From: HXMU1420-2 sp034670145
GTDB lineage: Bacteria; Pseudomonadota; Alphaproteobacteria; Rhodobacterales; Rhodobacteraceae
DNA: 64,000 nucleotides
Assembly: GCA_034670145.1 (NCBI GenBank)
Contig: JAXMOA010000018.1
Coordinates: 76,479 to 140,478, forward strand
Direction: 5' to 3'
The translations under genes and the position numbers were made by a program. Positions 8,181 to 17,518 of the stretch are shown piece after piece. Every line of letters begins with the position of its first letter. Positions within the stretch are counted from its first letter, which is position 1. The notes beneath the pieces are model-generated. The model was not told the origin of the DNA, did not search any database, and saw only the letters and a list, made by a program, of their open reading frames with translations.

Positions 8181-9404
8181 ATGGCTGCTCTTGGCATTGA
8201 TTTCGGCACGTCCAACACTGCCGCCAGCGTATTGCAGGACGGGCGCCCCGTTCTTTTGGAGCTGGAGCGCGGTGAGACGACTTTGCCGACTGTTGTGTTC
8301 CTGGATTTTGGCGGGGGCCGGACGCTGTATGGGCGCGAAGCGGTTGCGGCGATGACGGATGGCCAGGATGGGCGATTCATGCGCGCGCTCAAAAGCATTC
8401 TGGGCACGCCGCTGGCGCGGGAAAAGCGGCAGTTTCTGAACGAAAAGCTGACGTTGATTGACATTATAGCGCGCTTTCTGACCGAGATCCGGTTGCGCGC
8501 CGAGGCCGCGACCGGAGAGTGTTTTGATCGGGCAGTGTCGGGGCGGCCGGTGCGATTTCATTCGAAATCTGCGGATCGCAATGCCCGGGCGCTGGAGGAT
8601 CTGAAGGCGGCCTATAGGTTGGCGGGGTTTGAAACGGTCTCTTTTCTGCCAGAGCCCGAAGCCGCCGCGCTGGCCACGGGCGGCGAGGGGCGTTTGCTGA
8701 TCGTGGATATTGGCGGGGGCACGTCGGATTTCACGCTATGCGACCGGACCGATGGCAAGACGCAGATCCTGGCCTCTCAGGGCATTCGGATGGGGGGGAC
8801 GGATTTTGACAAGATCCTGAACCTGGCCCATGCGATGCCTTTGCTGGGATATGGGGCGCTGATCGGCAACGAGATGGGCAAGGGATCGCATACTGCGCCG
8901 CGGGCGTTGTTTCATGATCTGGCCACCTGGGAGAAGATCGCCTTTGTTTACAGCCCGGCCCTGGTGCGGGATGTGCGAAAATGGGTGCGGTTGTCTCCGG
9001 ATCCGGTGCTGTTTGAGCGCCTGGCCGAGGTGTTGGACATGCATCTGGGTCATGACATCGCCTATGCGGTGGAGACCGGCAAGATCTCCGCCAATTCCAA
9101 CCATGAGGGGCGGGTTGCACTGGATGTGGTCGAGTCCGGCCTGTCCGCCTTGATCCATCATCAGGATCTGCGGGCGCAGCTGGCGAATCAGGCGGACGAG
9201 ATTTCGGCCTGTGCGGTTGAAACATTGGATATGGCGGGATGTTCGCCGGACAGCGTGGATCGAATTGTCTATGTGGGCGGGTCCAGCATGATGTCGATCA
9301 TTCGCGAGGGGATTGAAACCGTACTGCCAAAGGCGCTGCCGGAAACATCGGAGGTGTTTACAGCGGTTGCCAGCGGGCTGGCACTGGAAGCGGGGCGGCA
9401 ATGA
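8181..9404 (+). CDS. Hsp70-family (YegD-like) protein
   Basis: A 407-residue Hsp70/actin-fold ATPase without a substrate-binding domain. Phosphate-binding loop 1 is GIDFGTSNTA near the N-terminus, loop 2 is VDIGGGTSDFTL (about residue 175) and the adenosine motif YVGGSSMMSIIREG is near residue 365. The N-terminal SxGRPVRFHS segment is typical of the YegD group. Start is supported by GAGG before ATG. Function of the family is poorly defined; a chaperone-like role is usually assumed. It is followed after 32 bp by trhO on the same strand. Confidence 0.88.
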   Translation: MAALGIDFGTSNTAASVLQDGRPVLLELERGETTLPTVVFLDFGGGRTLYGREAVAAMTDGQDGRFMRALKSILGTPLAREKRQFLNEKLTLIDIIARFLTEIRLRAEAATGECFDRAVSGRPVRFHSKSADRNARALEDLKAAYRLAGFETVSFLPEPEAAALATGGEGRLLIVDIGGGTSDFTLCDRTDGKTQILASQGIRMGGTDFDKILNLAHAMPLLGYGALIGNEMGKGSHTAPRALFHDLATWEKIAFVYSPALVRDVRKWVRLSPDPVLFERLAEVLDMHLGHDIAYAVETGKISANSNHEGRVALDVVESGLSALIHHQDLRAQLANQADEISACAVETLDMAGCSPDSVDRIVYVGGSSMMSIIREGIETVLPKALPETSEVFTAVASGLALEAGRQ

Positions 9405-9436
9405 CGGCTCTGGAGTCTGCGGGCAGAGGAGCGTAA

Positions 9437-10345
9437 ATGTGCGCTATGTTTACGGTTGCTGCACTATATCATTTCACTCCGTTTGATGACCTGGACGCGC
9501 TGCGTGCGCCATTGCTGGCGCTGTGCCGGGCGCAGGGTGTGACCGGCACCCTGCTGCTGGCCGCCGAGGGGATCAATGGAACAATCGCCGGGTCACGCGC
9601 CGGGGTGGATGCGGTTCTGGCGCATATCCGGGCCCTGCCCGGCTGTGCCGATCTGGAGTGGAAAGAGAGCACCGCAGAGGATGCGCCTTTTGCCCGGATG
9701 AAGGTCCGGTTGAAGAAAGAGATTGTCACGATGGGCCAGCCCGACGTGAACCCACGGGCGCGGGTGGGCCATTACGTGATGCCCAAGGAGTGGAACGCGC
9801 TGATCTCGGATCCGGATGTGGCGGTGATCGACACGCGCAATGACTACGAGGTTGCCATTGGCACCTTTGACGGTGCGGTGGACCCGGCGACCAAATCCTT
9901 TGGTGAGTTTCCGGCGTGGTGGGAAGAGAACAAGGCGCGGTTTGGAAACAAGCGCATCGCAATGTTCTGCACTGGCGGCATCCGCTGCGAAAAATCGACC
10001 AACTACCTGCTGGGTCAGGGTGTACCGGAGGTGTTTCACCTGAAGGGCGGCATCCTGAAGTATCTGGAAGAGGTGCCCGAAGAAGACAGCCTGTGGCGCG
10101 GTGAATGTTTTGTGTTTGATAACCGTGTCAGTGTTGGACATGGCCTGACCGAAGGGCCGCATGAATTGTGCCATGGTTGCCGCCGCCCGATCCTGCCACA
10201 GGACAAGGCGCGGGATGGGTATGAGAGGGGCGTCAGTTGCCATTTATGCGTGGACGAAACCTCGGACAGTGACAAAGCGCGGTTTCGCGAGCGTCAGCGC
10301 CAGATCGACCTGGCGCGCAAGCGGGGCGAGCAGCATTTGGCCTGA
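9437..10345 (+). CDS. trhO: tRNA uridine(34) hydroxylase TrhO / rhodanese-domain protein YceA
   Basis: A 302-residue protein with an N-terminal acylphosphatase-like domain (EGINGTIAGS) and a rhodanese domain whose catalytic Cys lies in MFCTGGIRCEKS (about residue 178). A C-terminal Cys-rich segment (CHGCRRPI...CHLC) is also characteristic of YceA/TrhO. The family catalyses oxygen-dependent formation of 5-hydroxyuridine at tRNA position 34. ATG at 9437 is chosen because AGGAG sits 5 nt upstream; a second ATG at 9446 is 14 nt from that site. Confidence 0.93.
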   Translation: MCAMFTVAALYHFTPFDDLDALRAPLLALCRAQGVTGTLLLAAEGINGTIAGSRAGVDAVLAHIRALPGCADLEWKESTAEDAPFARMKVRLKKEIVTMGQPDVNPRARVGHYVMPKEWNALISDPDVAVIDTRNDYEVAIGTFDGAVDPATKSFGEFPAWWEENKARFGNKRIAMFCTGGIRCEKSTNYLLGQGVPEVFHLKGGILKYLEEVPEEDSLWRGECFVFDNRVSVGHGLTEGPHELCHGCRRPILPQDKARDGYERGVSCHLCVDETSDSDKARFRERQRQIDLARKRGEQHLA

Positions 10346-10476
10346 GCAGCCTTTGGCCGCACGCCAGGCGTTTTGCGCGGCAAAGAGAGATTTCATTTGG
10401 TCAAACGTCCTTGTCGCCGCATCCTGTGTCCAAATTCGACAGCGCTATTTTCGATTTTGGGCAGGAGACTGGAACG

Positions 10477-10920
10477 ATGAGTGATTTTATTGCGGATGAG
10501 AACACCTGCGAGTGGCTGGGCGTTCAGTACAAGACCATCCTGAGCGGGGCCGATTCAGGTGGATCGATGTCGATCGTGGACAGCCTGTCACCGGTGGGCA
10601 GCGGGCCTCCGCGTCATATTCATCAAAACGAAGATGAAACATTCATTGTGGTGACGGGCACCTGCAAGATCTGGATAGAGGGCGAAGAGACAATGGCGGG
10701 CCCGGGCACCAGCGTGTTCATTCCCCGTGGCAAAGCCCATACATTCAAAGTCGTCGGGGACACAGCCTGTCGGCATTTCGTGATTTTGACGCCGGGTGGG
10801 TTTGAGGGCTTTTTCGCCGAAATGGCCGCCGGGCAGTTCCAGATTCCGGACGATATGCCTGCCATCGAGGCCTCGGCAGAGCGCTTTAATCTGGCCTTTG
10901 TTGGCCCGCCGCTGGACTAA
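10477..10920 (+). CDS. Cupin-domain protein
   Basis: A 147-residue single-domain cupin. The metal-ligand motif PPRHIHQNEDETFIVVTG supplies two His and Glu, and PRGKAHTFKV supplies the third His. The start at 10477 has AGGAG upstream; the longer frame from 10411 lacks a site. Substrate cannot be read from sequence: such small cupins range from dioxygenases to isomerases and sensors. It is convergent with the MFS gene. Confidence 0.8.
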   Translation: MSDFIADENTCEWLGVQYKTILSGADSGGSMSIVDSLSPVGSGPPRHIHQNEDETFIVVTGTCKIWIEGEETMAGPGTSVFIPRGKAHTFKVVGDTACRHFVILTPGGFEGFFAEMAAGQFQIPDDMPAIEASAERFNLAFVGPPLD

Positions 10921-10998
10921 GCCGGACTGCGAACAGCTTGGTTTCTGGCGGTGTTGCGAGATTCGGGGTGTTGGCATTCTGGTGCAGGCAAACGCTTT

Positions 10999-12216
10999 TC
11001 AGGCTGGAACGGCCTGAGTTTCGCGGGGGCGGGCGCGGACGAGCAGCAGGATCATGATGGCGATGTTGAGGAAGTTCCACACGATCCCATTGAGGAAGGC
11101 CCAAGCGTAGCTGCCAGTCAGATCATAGATCCAGCCTGACATCCAACCGCCCAGCGCCATGCCAAGAACGGTCAGCATGATGACGAAACCGACCCTTGCG
11201 CCGGCCTCGCGGGCGGGCATGTATTCGCGCACGACCAGGGCATAGCTGGGGACAATACCGCCCTGGCTGAGCCCAAAAATGGTGCTGACCACGTAGAGCG
11301 ATACCATGCCATCAAAAGGCAGGTAAAAGAACAATGCGATGCATTGCAGCACGGATCCGATAAGCAAGGTGCGCACGCCGCCCAGCTTGTCGGCCACCAG
11401 CCCCGAGATCACACGGCTGACAACGCCGCCCAGCAGCATCATTGACAGCATCTCGGCCCCGACGGCCGGGCCATATCCCAGGCCGACGCAATAGGCCACG
11501 ATATGGACCTGCGGCATGGACATGGCCACACAACAGCCGATCCCGGCAATGCCCAGCAGGATTTGCAGGGTGCGCGGTGAGAAACCGACGCTTTGGGTGC
11601 GTCGGGAGGCGGCGGCCTCGGCCAGGCCCTGGGCCTCGTCCGGGACCTTGCGGCGCAACAGCAGCGAGAGGGGTATGATGACGATGACAGAGACCACGGC
11701 CAGGATCAGGTAGACCTGTCGCCAGCTGCCATCTGCCAACATTCCCGACATCAACACGGGCCAGATTGCTCCGGAGAGGTAATTTCCGCTGGCGGTGATG
11801 GCGACGGCGATGCCGCGACGCCGGACAAACCAGTGCGAGATATCGGCCATCAGCGGCCCGAACCCCACCGCCGTGCTGAGCCCGAGCAAAAGATGTACGG
11901 CAGACAGAACCGCGATATTGGGCGCCAGAGAGGCCAGCGCAAAGCTGATCGCGGTCACAACTGCGGCACCGCTGAGCGCCAATGTGACGCCAAACCGGTC
12001 GACCAGTCGTCCGATCAGCAGATTGCCAAAGGCAAAGCCGATCATGGTGAGCGTATAAGGGGCCGAGGCGGCAGCGCGGCTGGCGCCGAATTCGGCCTCG
12101 ACCTCGGGGAGGATCACGACGACAGCCCAGATCCCTACATTGGCGACCATGGCGATCAGCAGGGTGATGAAAAGGCGCAGCCAGGAATAGGAACTGTCGT
12201 GGATATCGGAGGTCAT
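10999..12216 (-). CDS. Major facilitator superfamily transporter
   Basis: A 405-residue inner-membrane carrier with about 12 hydrophobic segments in two six-helix halves. The loop 2-3 signature appears as GRLVDRFG and its repeat as GLVADKLGG. Overall pattern fits the OFA/monocarboxylate group, which often moves small carboxylates. Substrate unknown. It reads in the same direction as the upstream SDR gene (53-bp gap), so co-transcription is plausible. Confidence 0.87.
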   Translation of the reverse strand: MTSDIHDSSYSWLRLFITLLIAMVANVGIWAVVVILPEVEAEFGASRAAASAPYTLTMIGFAFGNLLIGRLVDRFGVTLALSGAAVVTAISFALASLAPNIAVLSAVHLLLGLSTAVGFGPLMADISHWFVRRRGIAVAITASGNYLSGAIWPVLMSGMLADGSWRQVYLILAVVSVIVIIPLSLLLRRKVPDEAQGLAEAAASRRTQSVGFSPRTLQILLGIAGIGCCVAMSMPQVHIVAYCVGLGYGPAVGAEMLSMMLLGGVVSRVISGLVADKLGGVRTLLIGSVLQCIALFFYLPFDGMVSLYVVSTIFGLSQGGIVPSYALVVREYMPAREAGARVGFVIMLTVLGMALGGWMSGWIYDLTGSYAWAFLNGIVWNFLNIAIMILLLVRARPRETQAVPA

Positions 12217-12269
12217 GGGCGCACGCTAGGCTGCGGATCCGGGGATGTATAGCGCCGTTTTTGGCGCAG

Positions 12270-12947
12270 TCAGAACCGTTCGACCCAGGGGCGCAGCTCG
12301 ATCTCCCAGGCCCAGGATGATTTGGGCTGGTCCAGAAAATGCATATAGCTTTGTGCGATGCTGTCCGGGTCGAGCCGGCGGGCATCCTGATTTTCGGTAT
12401 CAGGGGTGGCAATGCCGCCGTCGATCACGAAATGGCCGATATGGATTCCCTGTGGGTGCAGTTCGCGCGCCAGAGACTGGCACAGGCCGCGCAGGGCGAA
12501 TTTGCCCATCGCGAAGGTCGAGGAATTCGGGTAGCCCTTGACCCCTGCTGATGCACCCGTGAAGAGCAGCGTGCCGGTGGCGCGGGCCAGCATCCGAGGC
12601 GTGGCGTGATGTGCCATGAGGAAGGCGCCATAGGCCGACACGAGGATTGCGTTTTCGACGGCCTCTGGATCCAGATCCTGCACCGGGCCTCGTACCCGGG
12701 CGCTGGGATTGTAGATCGCGATCTCTAGTGGCTGTGGCTGGTCGTCGACCACGGCAAAGAGGTGCTCCATATCGGTCCGGTCGCGCGCATTACAGTTGAC
12801 CAGTACCGCGTCTGTTTCACGGGCCAGATCGCTCAGGTCCGAGGTATCGCGTGCCGCCAGGACAATTCTGTGACCGCGGGCGTGCAGTTGGCGTGCAACC
12901 GAGGCTGAGAGGCCTGCGCCTGCGCCGATGATCAATGCTGTTGCCAT
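12270..12947 (-). CDS. Short-chain dehydrogenase-fold protein lacking the catalytic Tyr
   Basis: A 225-residue Rossmann protein. The dinucleotide motif GAGAGLSASVARQL is at the N-terminus and the structural motif appears as IYNPSARVRG instead of NNAG. The active-site region reads GASAGVKGYPNSSTFAMGKF: Ser and Lys of Ser-Tyr-Lys are present, but Tyr of YxxxK is Phe. A subgroup of SDR-annotated proteins carries this Phe, and its members' activity is unclear. The ATG at 12947 is preceded by GGGGAGAG; the upstream in-frame ATG at 12980 lacks a site. Divergent from the Rieske oxygenase gene. Confidence 0.85.
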   Translation of the reverse strand: MATALIIGAGAGLSASVARQLHARGHRIVLAARDTSDLSDLARETDAVLVNCNARDRTDMEHLFAVVDDQPQPLEIAIYNPSARVRGPVQDLDPEAVENAILVSAYGAFLMAHHATPRMLARATGTLLFTGASAGVKGYPNSSTFAMGKFALRGLCQSLARELHPQGIHIGHFVIDGGIATPDTENQDARRLDPDSIAQSYMHFLDQPKSSWAWEIELRPWVERF

Positions 12948-13165
12948 ATCTCTCCCCTTTGTGTGGTGCGATCCTGCCATGGCTGTGGCGATTGCGCGAA
13001 TGATTTTGCGCGGGATGTTTGATTGGCCAGCTTTTGCGCAGGCCCGATGGGCTGTGCCCTGCGCTGATCAAAGCACGAGCGGCGGAGCCGAAAACATGCA
13101 GGCAGGCGGCGTTTTCGGGTGTCGGCTGGTTGCGTCCCGGGGGTGTCCGCTGGATAGTGCCGGGT

Positions 13166-14221
13166 ATGTTTTTGCCGATAGACCGCACCAAACCCGCCTC
13201 GCCTTTGCCCCGCAATTGCAGCTTTTCCGAAAGCGATTGGCAGGTCCTGTCGCAATTCTGGCATCCGATCGCCTATTGCCATGACATTGCCGACAGCCCC
13301 GTGCGGGCGCAGTTGCTGGATGTGGATCTGGTGATCTGGCGGACCTCGGCCGGATTGTCGGTGGCGCGGGATCTGTGCCCGCATCGCGGGACGCGGATCA
13401 GCGCTGGGCGGGTGGATGGCGACAGTCTGATTTGCCCCATGCATGGGCTGCATTTTGATCCGGATGGGAGATGCTCCAAGATCCCGTCAAACCCCGATCA
13501 GACTGCCCGCCCTTCGCCGCGTTTGCGTCTGCAATCGCTGCTGTGTCAGGAACGGTATGGCATTTTGTGGACATGTCTGTCGGAGGATCCGATCTGGCCC
13601 TTGCCCGATTGGCCCGGCATCCGGGATGACGCGTTGAAGAATGTCTATGTGCCCTCGGGCACCTGGCGGGCTGCGGCCAGTCGGCATGTTGAGAATTTCA
13701 ATGATGTGGCGCATTTCCCCTGGGTCCATACCGAAACCTTTGGCGGCAATGAGGAAGATCGCTTTCCCAGCTACAAGGTGCATGAGACCGACTATGGGCT
13801 GACGTTTGACATCGGCTATGACGAGGGCGGCAACCGGTTTCCGGATGACGTGCCGGGGGATCATCGGCATGTGGTGTATACCTATCAGCTGACCTTTCCT
13901 TTTTCGACGATCATCCTGATCCAGCCCAATGACAGCGAATATGTTCAGTATTTCGCAGATACGGTTTGCCCTGTGTCCGCCTATGAGACGCGCATTTTTC
14001 AGGTGGCAACAGATACAACCGGGGTCCCGGACGAGGCGTTTCTGATCAAGGAGAGCCTGATGATCAACGATGAGGATCAGGCCCTGGTCGAGGCGCAGCG
14101 GCCCGAGGATCTGCCGTTGGACATTCGCGATGAGGTGCATATTCCGGCGGATGCGATGTCGGTGGCCTATCGCCGGGCGCTGGTCAAGCGGTTTGGGTTG
14201 GGCGCCCCGCTTGCGAGCTGA
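13166..14221 (+). CDS. Rieske non-heme iron oxygenase (single chain, alpha subunit type)
   Basis: A 351-residue oxygenase with an N-terminal Rieske [2Fe-2S] domain (Cys71 and His73 in CPHRG, Cys90 and His93 in CPMHG) and a C-terminal catalytic domain with the mononuclear iron motif ENFNDVAHFPWVH (Asn177, Asp180, His183, His188). It would hydroxylate or demethylate a small cyclic substrate with electrons from a reductase not encoded here. The start is uncertain: the frame is open from 13019, no strong ribosome site is seen, and 13166 is the best Met by homology. The 3' end overlaps convergent guaD by 38 bp. The catalytic motif matches that of the split oxygenase at 20756-21601, hinting at related purine-like substrates. 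Confidence 0.85.
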   Translation: MFLPIDRTKPASPLPRNCSFSESDWQVLSQFWHPIAYCHDIADSPVRAQLLDVDLVIWRTSAGLSVARDLCPHRGTRISAGRVDGDSLICPMHGLHFDPDGRCSKIPSNPDQTARPSPRLRLQSLLCQERYGILWTCLSEDPIWPLPDWPGIRDDALKNVYVPSGTWRAAASRHVENFNDVAHFPWVHTETFGGNEEDRFPSYKVHETDYGLTFDIGYDEGGNRFPDDVPGDHRHVVYTYQLTFPFSTIILIQPNDSEYVQYFADTVCPVSAYETRIFQVATDTTGVPDEAFLIKESLMINDEDQALVEAQRPEDLPLDIRDEVHIPADAMSVAYRRALVKRFGLGAPLAS

Positions 14222-15491
14222 CGACCCGGCCTGCAACCCAGGTTGCGGCGATGTCGGCGGCTGTGGCACGCATGACGATTTTCTGCAGGTGATCCGAGGC
14301 CGGGCCAAAGGCGTCGGGCAGGTCGACCAGTACGGCATCAAATTGCAGGCCCGGGGCGAAACAGCCGACAGGCAGGTCCAGAACCTGCGCTCCGCCCATG
14401 GTGGCCAGCCAGAAGGCATCGCGGAAATCGACCCGGCTGTCGGGCACGCCACGTTGTCCCGCCGGGGTGTCGCGGTCTACGCCGTCTTCCAACATGCGGG
14501 ACGCAATGACCGAGGCGCGGGCGTTGTCCAGCAGAAAGGCGCTGGGCCCGCCGGACACATCCGTGCCCAGCCCCACATGCACGGCCTTGTCCAGGGCACG
14601 GCGCAAGGGGAAAGCGGCATTTCCGAAAAAGGCGTTGGACAGGGGGCAATGGGCGATGCCCGACCCCCGGCTGTGAATCAGATCCAGATCTTCGCTGCCG
14701 ATAAAGCCGCCATGGGCCAGAACCGTGCGTCGGGTCAGCAGGCCGAACTGATCCAGTGCCTGGGTGTCTGTCATGCCCATGCGGTCCAGCACATGGGAGT
14801 GTTCCCAGTCGCTTTCGGAGCAATGGGTTTGCACGGGCGCGCCGGTTTCACGGGCCAGTTCGCCCAATCCCTTTAATGCGGCGTCGCTGCAGGCCGGAAT
14901 GAAACGGGGGGTGATGACCGGTTCGACCAGATGATTGCCCGGCATCGCGCGCACCGCATCCACGAAAGCGGCTGTGTCTGCGATGGCGGCCTCGGCGTCC
15001 GGGTCGCGGTAATAGTCCGGGCAGCCTTCGGGCAGATCCATGGCGACACGCCCGACCAGCGCGCGCTGGCCCTGCTCCAGGCATGTTTGCGCCAGTTTCA
15101 GGCTGGCCGGTCCATGGATGGTGGCGAAATAGACCGCCGTTGTGGTGCCAAGCGCCAGCAACCGGCGCACCAGTGCCTGATAAACCTCGCTGGCATAGGC
15201 CAGATCTGCAAAGCGGGCTTCCAGCGGGAATGTGTGTTTGAAGAGCCAGTCTTCGAGGGGGACATCCAGTGCAGTGCCCAATTGCGGGAATTGCGGAGCA
15301 TGAATGTGCAGGTCCACAAAACCGGGCAACAGCACGCCCTGATCCCGCAGATCCAGGGCCTGGGCGGATGTTCCCCCCGGTGTGATCGAGTCGATCTGCC
15401 CTGTGTCCGAGATGGAAACGAGCGCATCATCAATGCGCTCGATCCGGCCCCGTTCGGGGCTGTGTATGAGATGTGCGAGGACCGCTGGCAT
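14184..15491 (-). CDS. guaD: Guanine deaminase (amidohydrolase family)
   Basis: Converts guanine to xanthine and ammonia. The 435-residue amidohydrolase has the metal-binding DLHIHAPQFPQLG block (about residues 60-72), the substrate-loop region EDWLFKHTFPLEARF typical of animal/proteobacterial guanine deaminases, HCSESDWEHSHV, the second-sphere His in LAHGGF, and the metal Asp in GLGTDVSGG. It is the last gene of the purine operon, overlapping the BMP-protein gene by 1 bp, so import and deamination are co-expressed. Confidence 0.93.
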   Translation of the reverse strand: MPAVLAHLIHSPERGRIERIDDALVSISDTGQIDSITPGGTSAQALDLRDQGVLLPGFVDLHIHAPQFPQLGTALDVPLEDWLFKHTFPLEARFADLAYASEVYQALVRRLLALGTTTAVYFATIHGPASLKLAQTCLEQGQRALVGRVAMDLPEGCPDYYRDPDAEAAIADTAAFVDAVRAMPGNHLVEPVITPRFIPACSDAALKGLGELARETGAPVQTHCSESDWEHSHVLDRMGMTDTQALDQFGLLTRRTVLAHGGFIGSEDLDLIHSRGSGIAHCPLSNAFFGNAAFPLRRALDKAVHVGLGTDVSGGPSAFLLDNARASVIASRMLEDGVDRDTPAGQRGVPDSRVDFRDAFWLATMGGAQVLDLPVGCFAPGLQFDAVLVDLPDAFGPASDHLQKIVMRATAADIAATWVAGRVVSSQAGRPTQTA

Positions 15492-16564
15492 TATTTTGGC
15501 AGACTGGTTTCCACGCCCTCGACCAACCAGTTGATGCCCAGCAGGTCTCCGTCTGCGATTGTGACGCCTTCGGCCAGCATCTCGGTCCCGTCCTGGGCGG
15601 TGATTGGCCCGGTCAGCGGATGGAATGTGCCCGCTTTGATGCCATCGGCTGCTGCCGTGATTTTGGCCATCGCATCGGACGAAATCTTGTCCGACCAGCT
15701 TTTGACGTCAACGGCGCCGTCGGCCATGCCGCCCCAATAGGCGGTGCCTTCGAAGGTGCCGTCTATGGTGGCCTGTGCGGAGTCGATGAAGAAGTTCGAC
15801 CAATCCGCGATCTGAGAGGCCAGCAGCCAGTTTGGCGCGTATTCCTTCATGTCGGAGGAGGTGTTGATGACCCATACGCCTTCTTCTTCGGCGACTGTAA
15901 CGACCGAGGGGGTATCCTGATACAGCGAATAGATCACGTCCGCCTGTTGGGCCATCAGGGCGCGGGCGCTGTCCTGGGCTTTTGGCGGATCGAACCAGGA
16001 GTTCAGCCAGACCACTTTGACCGTTGCATCAGGGTTGGTTTCCTGAAGGCCCAGGGTGAACGTGTTGATCATGCCAATCACTTCGGGGATTGCATAGGCG
16101 GCGACGATGCCCACAACCTTGGATTCGGTAACGTCACCCGCAGCCATGCCGACCAGGTAGCTGCTTTCGTAGTTGCGGCTTTGGAAGTTGGAGAAGTTCG
16201 GCGCCAGTTTGTAGCCCGATGCATGAATGAAGGTCATGTCCGGACGCTGCTGTGCCAGTTTCAGGCCGTCATTCATATAGCCGAAAGAGCCAAGCATGAT
16301 CATCGTGGCACCCTGAGCTGCCATCTGGTTCATGATCCGGCCTGCATCCGGGCCTTCGGGGACGTTTTCGACAAAGATGGTTTCGACCTTATCGCCGAAA
16401 TGGGCCTCGATCGCCTCACGTCCGTGGTTGAGTTCGGACGACCAGCCGACATCTGCAACGGGGGATGGGTAGAGGAACCCGATTTTCAGTTTGTCTTCGG
16501 CCTGGGCCGAGACACCGACCAACCCGGCGAGGGCGGCGGCAAGGGACAGTTTGAGTAGTCGCAT
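15491..16564 (-). CDS. BMP/PnrA-family purine or nucleoside-binding lipoprotein-like ABC substrate-binding protein
   Basis: A 357-residue periplasmic binding protein: signal peptide MRLLKLSLAAALAGLVG with cleavage near VSAQA, then KIGFLYPSPVADVGW, the N-terminal ligand-binding segment of the BMP family, and MIMLGSFGYMN, QADVIYSLYQDTPSV further on. There is no Cys at the cleavage site, so it is probably soluble rather than lipid-anchored. Family members bind nucleosides or purines. Encoded with its two permeases and ATPase upstream and guaD downstream, supporting a purine ligand. Confidence 0.92.
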   Translation of the reverse strand: MRLLKLSLAAALAGLVGVSAQAEDKLKIGFLYPSPVADVGWSSELNHGREAIEAHFGDKVETIFVENVPEGPDAGRIMNQMAAQGATMIMLGSFGYMNDGLKLAQQRPDMTFIHASGYKLAPNFSNFQSRNYESSYLVGMAAGDVTESKVVGIVAAYAIPEVIGMINTFTLGLQETNPDATVKVVWLNSWFDPPKAQDSARALMAQQADVIYSLYQDTPSVVTVAEEEGVWVINTSSDMKEYAPNWLLASQIADWSNFFIDSAQATIDGTFEGTAYWGGMADGAVDVKSWSDKISSDAMAKITAAADGIKAGTFHPLTGPITAQDGTEMLAEGVTIADGDLLGINWLVEGVETSLPK

Positions 16565-16579
16565 GAGGTAGTCTCCCTG

Positions 16580-16605
16580 TGTGTTTGTTATGTGTGTTTG
16601 TTATG
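16580..16605. repeat. Tandem duplication of 13 bp
   Basis: TGTGTTTGTTATG occurs twice in direct succession (16580-16592 and 16593-16605). The second copy contains the stop codon of the upstream permease gene on the minus strand and the first supplies a second TAA in the same phase offset region. It fills the short gap between permease and binding-protein genes. Probably a replication-slippage product; no function assigned. Confidence 0.8.
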
Positions 16606-17518
16606 TGAGTTTGAGTGTCGCCCCGAGGCTGGCGGGGCTGTTTAGTCGAATGAAGGCGCGGTTTCGCGAGATGGCGGCGAGCATGATGATTGTGACGATG
16701 TAAGGCATGGCCGACATCAGCTGGCTGGGCAGGTTGACGCCAAAGGCCTGAATGGACAGTTCCAGCAAAGAGATGGAGCCGAAAAGATAGGCACCAAAGG
16801 CCACGCGCGGCACCATCCATGTGCCAAACACGGTCAGCGCCACAACGATCCAGCCTCGTCCGGCAATCATGCCCTCGGCCCAGAGCGGGGTGTAGGCGGT
16901 GGACATATAGGCGCCACCAACCCCGGCCATTGCGCCACCAAAGGCGACACATCCCGCACGGATCAGGCGGACCTTCATACCCAGCGCATGGGCATTGAGC
17001 GGGCTTTCCCCCACCGCGCGGATTGTCAGGCCCAGCTTGGTTCGGTTCAGGACATACCAGATCGTCGGGATCAGCAGGATCGAGAGGTAAACCATTACGT
17101 CCAGCTGGAAGAACATTGGGCCAATGATCGGCAGATCCGCCAGCGGGCCCAACGGCGCATCCGGAAGGCCGGGCAATGTTTTGCTTTCATACCGTTTGCC
17201 GATGGCCGAGGAGAGACCGAGCCCCAGAATACCGATGGCCAGCCCCGAGGCCGTCTGGTTGGCGCGAAACACCAGGGTCAGCGTGGCAAAAACCAGCGAT
17301 AGCATGGCCCCCAGGGTCGCTCCGGCCAGGAAGCCGATGGTATAAGACCCCGAAACCGTGGCCGCGACAAAGCCCATGGCAGCGCCAGTGGCCATCATGC
17401 CTTCGATACCCAGGTTGAGCATGCCGGATTTCTCGGCCACCAGCTCTCCCATGGCGGCAAAGATTAGCGCGGTTGCGGCGGCGAATGTGCCGCTGACCAT
17501 GAATATGAGTACGTCCAT
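16601..17518 (-). CDS. ABC transporter permease for purines/nucleosides (second permease)
   Basis: A 305-residue inner-membrane protein of the BMP-associated BPD_transp_2 family with about eight to nine hydrophobic helices. GELVAEKSGMLNLGIEGMM near the N-terminus and the cytoplasmic coupling region TIRAVGESPLNAHALGMKV are diagnostic. The ATG at 17518 shares its A with the stop TGA of the other permease (TGATG), so the two are translationally coupled. The larger frame upstream of 17518 is an overlap shadow. Confidence 0.93.
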   Translation of the reverse strand: MDVLIFMVSGTFAAATALIFAAMGELVAEKSGMLNLGIEGMMATGAAMGFVAATVSGSYTIGFLAGATLGAMLSLVFATLTLVFRANQTASGLAIGILGLGLSSAIGKRYESKTLPGLPDAPLGPLADLPIIGPMFFQLDVMVYLSILLIPTIWYVLNRTKLGLTIRAVGESPLNAHALGMKVRLIRAGCVAFGGAMAGVGGAYMSTAYTPLWAEGMIAGRGWIVVALTVFGTWMVPRVAFGAYLFGSISLLELSIQAFGVNLPSQLMSAMPYIVTIIMLAAISRNRAFIRLNSPASLGATLKLT

